From positions 1 to 43,860 of the forward strand of contig JBGUSK010000018.1 in the NCBI GenBank assembly GCA_045132495.1: a stretch of DNA of 43,860 nucleotides. Direction: 5' to 3'. A program made the translations under genes and the position numbers. This stretch comes from UBA11524 sp045132495 (GTDB lineage: Bacteria > Bacillota > Clostridia > Christensenellales > Aristaeellaceae). The notes beneath the pieces were generated by a model. It made no database searches. It was not told the DNA's origin and worked only from the letters and a program-made list of their open reading frames with translations. Every line of letters starts with the position of its first letter. The first letter of the stretch is position 1. Positions 38,838-43,860 of this stretch are shown piece by piece.

Positions 38838-40124
38838 TTAGAGGATATAGCTGGTGATACAGTCATACCAGTGGACATAGGTTTTGCCATTGATGATGAG
38901 GGTTTCGGAGTCAGGCAGCATCTCCGACCAGGTGCGGCCATAGTGATCCAGATTCCAATCATCCGCGTTGAACCGGCGCCAAAGCACGGTGCGGCCGTTG
39001 CGGTCAATGAACTGCTCAGATGCCATGCCGCCCATGTAGGCTTCATGCATGATGACACAGATGGTGTCATAGTTTTTTCCGCCGATGCTCACCGTGTAGC
39101 GTCCGACCACATCCATCAGCTCTTTTTGACCGTCTTGCGTGGTGAGAATGCATCCGTCACGCTTGATGAGTCCCTTGGGATGCAGGTCGGTTTCATTGCC
39201 GCAGTTATCCTCGCCAAAACCCCAATTGTTGAGGAAGGCCTCGCCGTCAAGGAAGGTGTACATATGCTTCAGGCCGCCCTGGCTGTGGGTTTCAGCAAGA
39301 ATGCGGCAGTGGGTATCGGTAAGCTGAGCGATCAAGGAACGCTGGACATACTGCTCGCTGTCGCCGGTCTGGTTGTTGATCATGGGGTCGTGGGTTTGAA
39401 CGTCGATCTCCACGCCCTCGACGCCATGCACCATCGCGCGTCCCAGGACGGTCAGGTGATCTTCTTCGGTGCGGACGCGCTCAGGAAAATCATACATTGC
39501 CCAGGAGATCTTTTCCCCCAGCTTCGGTACGATAAACCAGCCCATCAATTCCTCCCACTTGCAGTCAAAGGGCGGGAGTGGATTAGGGGTAATGGTGTAT
39601 TCGGGCAACATTTTCGGCATATTGGCAGACATGGATAAATCTCCTTTTGGTTGATGGGGGTATGCGGCGCGAAAGCGTTCGCGGGCATTGTGAAGGCGAC
39701 TTTTGACGGTCCCCAGGGGGATTTGCAGCTGCCGTGCGATCTCTTGCTGGGGAAGTTCCTGCCAGTAGCACATGCGGAGGATCTCCTGATCCTGGGGAGG
39801 AAGTTTCTCCAGCGTATCCAGCACCAGGTTGTCACGGACACGGGCGAACCTGGAGGGCATGACAGCGATGCGATCCGCATGGATCAATGGAACCTCGCCG
39901 CGCCTGTACTTATGGCGGAGGAAATCGGCGCATTTGTTCCGGGCGATGCCAATCAGCCATGGTTTGAAGCGTCCCGGCTTGCGGAGTCCAGCAAAACCAG
40001 CAACAGCTGCCGACAGCACTTCCTGCAGGACGTCCTCTGCATCAGCAGGATTGTTGATGTGAAAGTGCACATACCGCTCGATTGCCGGGCGATGCTCCGC
40101 CCAAAGCGGCTCAAAGGCTTCCAT
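38838..40124 (-). CDS. ECF sigma factor fused to a long C-terminal domain of unknown function
   Basis: A 428-residue protein. Residues 1-155 are an ECF sigma-70 factor: region 2 (NNPADAEDVLQEVLSAAVAG, GRFKPWLIGIARNKCADFLR) and region 4 (LPPQDQEILRMCYWQELPQQ, IPLGTVKSRLHNARERFR). Residues 165-428 form an additional soluble domain that I do not recognise, rich in Trp, Asp and His, with segments such as EELMGWFIVPKLGEKISWAMYD and INGKTYVHWYDCITSYIL. The start at 40124 has AAAGGAGG 7 nt upstream. At the junction an in-frame AAAAGGAG (39648-39641) precedes ATG (39632), so the C-terminal domain may also be made on its own. An ECF-like promoter lies upstream. Confidence 0.85.
   Translation of the reverse strand: MEAFEPLWAEHRPAIERYVHFHINNPADAEDVLQEVLSAAVAGFAGLRKPGRFKPWLIGIARNKCADFLRHKYRRGEVPLIHADRIAVMPSRFARVRDNLVLDTLEKLPPQDQEILRMCYWQELPQQEIARQLQIPLGTVKSRLHNARERFRAAYPHQPKGDLSMSANMPKMLPEYTITPNPLPPFDCKWEELMGWFIVPKLGEKISWAMYDFPERVRTEEDHLTVLGRAMVHGVEGVEIDVQTHDPMINNQTGDSEQYVQRSLIAQLTDTHCRILAETHSQGGLKHMYTFLDGEAFLNNWGFGEDNCGNETDLHPKGLIKRDGCILTTQDGQKELMDVVGRYTVSIGGKNYDTICVIMHEAYMGGMASEQFIDRNGRTVLWRRFNADDWNLDHYGRTWSEMLPDSETLIINGKTYVHWYDCITSYIL
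39630..39648 (-). promoter_or_regulatory. Internal Shine-Dalgarno and in-frame start within the ECF fusion gene
   Basis: On the minus strand AAAAGGAG (39648-39641) is followed after 8 nt by ATG (39632-39630), codon 165 of the fusion, exactly between the sigma factor and the C-terminal domain. It would give a 264-residue protein. Confidence 0.65.
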
Positions 40125-40149
40125 GCGTTTACCTCCTTTGCAGAATGAT

Positions 40150-40165
40150 TTGAAATGCATTTCAA
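40150..40165. promoter_or_regulatory. Perfect 16-bp palindrome upstream of the ECF fusion gene
   Basis: TTGAAATGCATTTCAA is identical on both strands. It lies 25 bp upstream of the sigma gene start and just downstream of its presumed promoter, a likely repressor site or RNA hairpin. Confidence 0.55.
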
Positions 40166-40172
40166 CCTTGTA

Positions 40173-40198
40173 GTCGTTCTGAAACGGGAAAAGGTTCA
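40173..40198 (-). promoter_or_regulatory. Candidate ECF-type promoter of the sigma fusion gene
   Basis: On the minus strand TGAACC (40198-40193), 16 bp, CGAC (40176-40173). This resembles the TGAAC/CGTC pattern of ECF promoters and suggests autoregulation or control by the neighbouring ECF factor. Confidence 0.45.
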
Positions 40199-40215
40199 CT
40201 TGAAAAGCATAAAGC

Positions 40216-40246
40216 AAAAAATCCGCCCATGCAAACGCACAGGCGG
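40216..40246 (-). terminator. Intrinsic terminator after the sigma/anti-sigma operon
   Basis: On the minus strand CCGCCTGTGC and GCATGGGCGG form a 10-bp stem (two wobble pairs) with a GTTT loop, followed by ATTTTTT. Confidence 0.85.
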
Positions 40247-40258
40247 AAGGTAGGGGAA

Positions 40259-41224
40259 TCAGTTGCTGTAATTGTCAAATTCCTCGAAGAACTCCGGACA
40301 GCTCCACACACCGCAGGCGGCAAGCTTGTCGCCCTTGACGGCCATCTGAAGCACAAGACCGTTGTTCAGTTCGATCAGCAGCGCTTGCTTGGAGGAAATG
40401 CTTCCGCTGGATTCGTAGCTTGCGCATTCCAGCAGCGTGGTCAGCAGTGCCTCACAGGCAGCGGGATCGGTGACAGTACCAACGCCGCTGAGTTCCATGG
40501 CCACCACCTGGCCGGCAATACTGAGGGTATCGGCCAGCTTTTCTCTTCCGCGCAGGGCGTTGCCGTTGAAGCTCACGCGCTGGAACAGACGGATACGGCC
40601 ATTCACCTGTGCCGCAAGGAGCGTATTATCGCTCACGCCGGCAATCGTGTAGACCGGTGTGCCGGAGGTGGCGGCATTGGAAAGCACTGTGTCCGTGCCG
40701 GAAAGGGAAGGCTCGGTGGTAAATTCGGCAATCGTGGTAAGCTGGCTGCCCAGCAGTTCGCTGTCCACGACATTGGGGCTGGTGAGCATGCGATAATACT
40801 TGCCATTTACGCCAATCAGCGGGAATGAGCCGTTCTTGACGTCGGACCAGATGCTGCGGTAACCTGGATTGGCGGCGTTGTTGCTGATGAACATGCTGAC
40901 GCTGTCAAGATCGGCCGTCAACATACTTGCCGGCGTCGGAGTAGCAGGGCCCAGCATGTTGGACTGGATCAAATCCTCCGGTTGGCTGCTGCCGCCGATT
41001 GGAATGATGGTCAGTGCGAGAACCAGCACAACTGCCGCGCAGCACAGGGCTGGCACCCATTTGGACAGTGCAAAGGGCGCCTTGCTCTGCTTTTTCGCTT
41101 CTACTGCGCGATCAATGCGCGCCTTGAGGAACGGCGTGGCATACAAGCCATCCATGGCCTTGTTTGCGGTTGAAGGCAGATCGTTGAGCATCGCGTCGAT
41201 ATCAATATGCTTTTCCTGCTTCAT
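40259..41224 (-). CDS. Putative membrane anti-sigma factor
   Basis: A 321-residue protein with one transmembrane helix at about 56-76. The N-terminal cytoplasmic part (1-52) is short and charged and could hold the sigma factor. The extracytoplasmic part (about 80-321) is a sensor-like domain not recognised by motif; it carries a Pro/Thr-rich linker (GPATPTPAS) near the membrane. Its ATG overlaps the stop codon of the ECF sigma gene by 4 nt (ATGA), the usual arrangement of sigma and anti-sigma pairs. The function is inferred from topology and position. No zinc-binding HxxxCxxC motif is present. Confidence 0.78.
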   Translation of the reverse strand: MKQEKHIDIDAMLNDLPSTANKAMDGLYATPFLKARIDRAVEAKKQSKAPFALSKWVPALCCAAVVLVLALTIIPIGGSSQPEDLIQSNMLGPATPTPASMLTADLDSVSMFISNNAANPGYRSIWSDVKNGSFPLIGVNGKYYRMLTSPNVVDSELLGSQLTTIAEFTTEPSLSGTDTVLSNAATSGTPVYTIAGVSDNTLLAAQVNGRIRLFQRVSFNGNALRGREKLADTLSIAGQVVAMELSGVGTVTDPAACEALLTTLLECASYESSGSISSKQALLIELNNGLVLQMAVKGDKLAACGVWSCPEFFEEFDNYSN

Positions 41225-41766
41225 TGTTCCTCGCCTCCTTTCAGTATCACTTCTTCAAGCTTTTTGCGGGCGCGGGAGAGTCGGGAGGAGATCGTTCCCT
41301 CGGGCAGCTCCATCATATCCGCGATATCTGAGATTCCGTAGCCTTGATAATAGTGCAGCAGGATGACTTCCTTAAACATGGCGGGAAGCTTGTTGATGGC
41401 GGCCATCATTTCCTGCCTGTCGCTGATCTGATTGAATTCATCCGGTGCGGGAATGAGCTCGAAGGTTGGTCCGCCCAGCACAACGCGCTTAAGCCATGCT
41501 CCACGCCACAAATCCCTGCATCGGTTCATGGCTACCTTCAGCAGCCATGCCTTTTCTTTTCCCGGCTGCAGCGGCGGATTGGTCGTCATCAGCCGGACGA
41601 ACACATCCTGCACCACGTCTTCGGCCTTCTGCCGGTCAGCGAGGTAAAAGTAGCACATCCGGAGTACATCTGTCGCGTAGAGCTCATATAGCTCGCCGTA
41701 AAAAGCAGATAGATCCCGCGAATCTTCGGCGGTTTGCGCATTGGAATAGTACAGCGCCTGTTCCAC
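41221..41766 (-). CDS. ECF RNA polymerase sigma factor
   Basis: A 181-residue ECF sigma factor. Region 2 includes YLADRQKAEDVVQDVFVRLM, and region 4 includes INKLPAMFKEVILLHYYQGY and LPEGTISSRLSRARKKLEE. The start chosen is a GTG at 41766 with AAAGGAGG 8 nt upstream; an in-frame ATG at 41805 has a more distant AGGAGG and would add 13 residues. It is translationally coupled to the membrane anti-sigma-like gene. It resembles SigW/SigV-type envelope-stress factors in size and arrangement; the regulon is unknown. Confidence 0.9.
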   Translation of the reverse strand: MEQALYYSNAQTAEDSRDLSAFYGELYELYATDVLRMCYFYLADRQKAEDVVQDVFVRLMTTNPPLQPGKEKAWLLKVAMNRCRDLWRGAWLKRVVLGGPTFELIPAPDEFNQISDRQEMMAAINKLPAMFKEVILLHYYQGYGISDIADMMELPEGTISSRLSRARKKLEEVILKGGEEQ

Positions 41767-41931
41767 TGACCCGGCCTCCTTTCGTAGATGATCTCGTTCA
41801 TCCATATAACGAACCTGCCTCCTGTTTTCTTCCTGAAAAATATAAACTTCTTCGGAAACATATGTAACAATTTGATGAACAGCCAGGGCGGCTTTGACCC
41901 GGCATAGAATAGCCGGCGTCCGCCTTCTCCT

Positions 41932-41960
41932 ATTATGGCCCAAGAGCCGAAGTTCGTCAA
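41932..41960 (-). promoter_or_regulatory. SigA-type promoter of the ECF sigma/anti-sigma operon
   Basis: On the minus strand TTGACG (41960-41955), 17 bp, CATAAT (41937-41932). It implies a 5' leader of about 155 nt that contains GC-rich inverted repeats (CCGGC and GCCGG; GGCGG and CCGCC). Confidence 0.6.
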
Positions 41961-41983
41961 GGGGGAAAGAAGGATTCTGCCAC

Positions 41984-42013
41984 TTGACTAAATCCGGCAT
42001 TTTGGCCTATACT
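41984..42013 (+). promoter_or_regulatory. Promoter of the TetR-family gene
   Basis: TTGACT (41984-41989) and TATACT (42008-42013) with 18-bp spacing, divergent from the ECF operon promoter. Confidence 0.7.
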
Positions 42014-42051
42014 ATAGATGATGAATACATATCAGCAAGGAGACCGAAACC

Positions 42052-42726
42052 ATGCGCAAGGGTGATGAAAAACGTCAGGAGCTGCTCAGCACGGCGGAAA
42101 AGCTGTTCTGCCAGCAGGGATATGACAAAACCAGCGTGCAGGATATTCTGAACGCTGCATCCCTGTCCAAGGGCGGGTTCTACCACCACTTCTCCAGCAA
42201 GGAGGAGGTGCTCACGGCGTTGTGCGACCGCCGGGCGCAACGGGCATCTGCCTTCACGGCGCAGACGCTGAATCAAGCGGATACGCCTATGGCTCGTATC
42301 AATGCGGTGCTGTATGGTTTTATGCCGCTGCGCCAGGATGAGGCTGGTTTTGTTGCGATGCTGCTGCCGGTTATCGGAAAGGCGGAAGGACGCGGTATTG
42401 CGATGACCTATCAGGATGCTTTGGCAGAGTATTTTCAGCCATTGCTGAAGGCTGAAATCGCTTCTGCGGCAGCAGTGGATGCTGTATTCCCACCGGTCAA
42501 GGAAATGGAGGGCGTTCTCCTGCAATTGGTGAACCATTGCTGGATGGAGGTCGCTGCGGAAACTGCCCGTACTGTCCGGGAGGGGATGCGGCTGGATCAG
42601 CTGGCATTGCTTCACACGCTTGAGAAGTATCGCCGCGCAGTGGAGGTGCTGCTGGACGCTCCCTACGGTTCGATTGAGATCGTCCGGGTGGAGGAATGGA
42701 ACGAGGTTATACAGGAGATTGTCTGA
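42052..42726 (+). CDS. TetR/AcrR family transcriptional regulator
   Basis: A 224-residue regulator. The N-terminal helix-turn-helix is clear: LLSTAEKLFCQQGYDKTSVQ, DILNAASLSKGGFYHHFSSKEEVL (in part: SKGGFYHHFSSKEE). The C-terminal ligand-binding part is all-helical and diverse, so the effector is unknown. It has no adjacent transporter or enzyme on its strand; its -35 box lies close to that of the divergent ECF operon, so it might regulate that operon or itself. Confidence 0.92.
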   Translation: MRKGDEKRQELLSTAEKLFCQQGYDKTSVQDILNAASLSKGGFYHHFSSKEEVLTALCDRRAQRASAFTAQTLNQADTPMARINAVLYGFMPLRQDEAGFVAMLLPVIGKAEGRGIAMTYQDALAEYFQPLLKAEIASAAAVDAVFPPVKEMEGVLLQLVNHCWMEVAAETARTVREGMRLDQLALLHTLEKYRRAVEVLLDAPYGSIEIVRVEEWNEVIQEIV

Positions 42727-42737
42727 ACATAAAGAGC

Positions 42738-42772
42738 AGAGCGCAGATCACGGATGATGTGGTCTGCGCTCT
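42738..42772. terminator. Hairpin between convergent TetR and YgiQ genes
   Basis: AGAGCGCAGATCAC and GTGGTCTGCGCTCT form a 14-bp stem (one wobble) around a 7-nt loop. T tracts on both sides are weak. Confidence 0.65.
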
Positions 42773-42782
42773 ATGTGTTTCT

Positions 42783-43860
42783 TTACTTGCGGTTCCGCGG
42801 ACGGCCTTTGCCCGTGCTGCCATCATCACGGCTGTGACGCGGGGGTTTTTGCGGCTGCTTGTCTGCATGGCGGATGGCTTTGCGCTCATGAGCAGGATTA
42901 TCCCGCTTTCCGGTATGCCTGCGGGCGTCGCGAACAGGATCACGTTCCGGCGGAACGAGGCATTCCCGGTCACGGCCGATGAGATCCTCCCGGCCAGCAA
43001 GGCGCAGCGCTTTGCGCACCAGATCATGATTGCGCGGATTGCCAAACTGCATCAGGGCACGCTGCATGGCCTTGTCCTCCGGCGAACGGGCGACAAAGAC
43101 AGGCTTCATTGTGCGGGGATCAAGGCCGGTGTAGAACATGCACGTGGACAGCGTGCCGGGCGTGGGGTAGAAGTCCTGCACCTGGTCGGGCTGAAAGCCA
43201 ATGTCCCGCAGATAGCAGGCCAGCTCTACGGCTGCGTTCAGGTCGCTGCCGGGATGGCTGGACATCAGGTAGGGGATGAGGTACTGCTTCTTGCCCAGCT
43301 TTTCGTTGGCGCGGACATACAGGTCACAGAAGGCATCGTAGAGCTCGCGGCGAGGTTTGCCCATCTTATCCAGCACATAGGGGCAGACATGCTCCGGAGC
43401 AACCTTCAATTGCCCGGAAACGTGGTGCTCGCAGAATTCCTTCAGGAAGGACGAATTGTCCTTGTCAGCCATGATGTAATCATAGCGCAATCCGCTGCGA
43501 ACGAAGATTTTCTTCACCTTCGGCAGCTCCCTCAGCTGGCGCAGGAGGGACATGAATTCTTTGTGATCGACCTCCAGGTTCTTGCAGGGCTTTGGGTAAA
43601 GGCACTGACGCTGCCTGCAAGCGCCTATCTTCAGCTGATTCTGGCAGGCGGGCTTGCGGAAATTCGCGGTTGGGCCGCCCACGTCGTGGATATATCCCTT
43701 GAAATTGGGCAGGGTCGTCAGCAAGCGGGCTTCCTTCACGATGGATTCCGGGCTGCGACTCTGAATGATGCGTCCCTGATGGAATGTGATTGCGCAGAAG
43801 GAGCACGAACCTAAGCATCCGCGGGTGGAGGCATGGGAAAACTCGACTTCCTGCAGGGCA
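42783..43860 (-). CDS. YgiQ-family radical SAM protein, partial (N-terminal part outside window)
   Basis: The minus-strand frame stays open to the window edge, so the gene is cut at its 5' end. The radical SAM cluster motif reads RGCLGSCSFCAITFHQGR near the edge. Then come FKGYIHDVGGPTANF, a cysteine-rich insert (CQNQ, GACRQRQCLYPKPC), SGQLKVAPEHVCPYVLDKMGK (in part) and QVQDFYPTPGTLSTCMFYTG. These are hallmarks of the YgiQ/UPF0313 family, whose reaction is unknown. The C-terminal 60 residues are a basic, Arg/Lys/Pro-rich tail. Confidence 0.92.
   Translation of the reverse strand, partial: ALQEVEFSHASTRGCLGSCSFCAITFHQGRIIQSRSPESIVKEARLLTTLPNFKGYIHDVGGPTANFRKPACQNQLKIGACRQRQCLYPKPCKNLEVDHKEFMSLLRQLRELPKVKKIFVRSGLRYDYIMADKDNSSFLKEFCEHHVSGQLKVAPEHVCPYVLDKMGKPRRELYDAFCDLYVRANEKLGKKQYLIPYLMSSHPGSDLNAAVELACYLRDIGFQPDQVQDFYPTPGTLSTCMFYTGLDPRTMKPVFVARSPEDKAMQRALMQFGNPRNHDLVRKALRLAGREDLIGRDRECLVPPERDPVRDARRHTGKRDNPAHERKAIRHADKQPQKPPRHSRDDGSTGKGRPRNRK

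Noticed and set aside
41767..41805. Upstream ATG (41805) as start of the ECF sigma gene
   Set aside because: Its AGGAGG is 12 nt away, whereas the GTG at 41766 has AAAGGAGG at 8 nt and gives the standard ECF length. It remains possible.
1..43860. CRISPR arrays, insertion sequences, prophage or integrase genes, attachment sites
   Set aside because: No regularly spaced repeats, transposase or integrase motifs, or flanking direct repeats were seen. The accessory sugar region shows no direct sign of recent transfer.

Overview
The window looks like a chromosomal segment of an endospore-forming member of the Bacillota, class Clostridia. It is fairly GC-rich with strongly biased codons in the highly expressed genes. 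The evidence is a SigH-type sporulation sigma factor, spmA-spmB, an AbrB/SpoVT-type regulator, a HutP-family protein, the PstA-HolB-RicT cluster, an IspH-ribosomal S1 fusion and the MrnC-ThyX-RlmB-Rae1-SigH cluster. A secreted GH26 mannanase beside a large sugar-transport operon suggests a plant-polysaccharide-degrading gut or rumen anaerobe. The genus cannot be fixed from the sequence alone.

Layout. 1-4779: the end of thrS, a DUF2461 protein with a phosphohexomutase, a MazG-like enzyme and an ASCH-GNAT fusion. 4786-7146 (minus): tmcAL with an acyl-ACP thioesterase, and an AbrB-type regulator. 7361-12418: spmA-spmB, a HutP-family protein, then cmk-plsC-ispH/rpsA. 12735-16135: purC, then pstA-holB-ricT. 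16230-16632: a small ferredoxin and tRNA-Lys(CTT). 16781-20349: mrnC-thyX-rlmB-rae1-sigH. 20374-22126: a DAHP synthase gene preceded by a 20-codon, tyrosine-rich leader peptide and a complete-looking attenuator, followed by a GNAT enzyme.

22189-37406 is the accessory region. A minus-strand secreted GH26 mannanase is divergent from a plus-strand operon of nine genes: a membrane-tethered solute-binding protein carrying carbohydrate-binding-like modules, two permeases (one with an extra cytoplasmic N-terminal domain), an NHL-propeller membrane protein, a Yip1-like membrane protein, a DUF5696 protein, two further permeases and, from its own promoter, a second solute-binding protein. No transporter ATPase is present, so a shared one elsewhere (MsmX-like) is presumed. 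A cre/LacI-type operator sits in the divergent promoter region.

37513-42000 (minus) looks like an envelope-stress or signalling module: an ECF sigma factor with an overlapping membrane anti-sigma-like gene, a second ECF sigma factor fused to a long unrecognised C-terminal domain, and a secreted five-repeat SH3 protein. The window ends with a TetR-family regulator and the C-terminal part of a YgiQ-type radical SAM protein.

The most striking signals are the ribosome-dependent attenuator upstream of DAHP synthase, two fused genes (ispH-rpsA and the ECF sigma fusion) that each keep an in-frame internal Shine-Dalgarno and ATG at the domain junction, and the unusual accessory proteins built into the sugar transporter operon.
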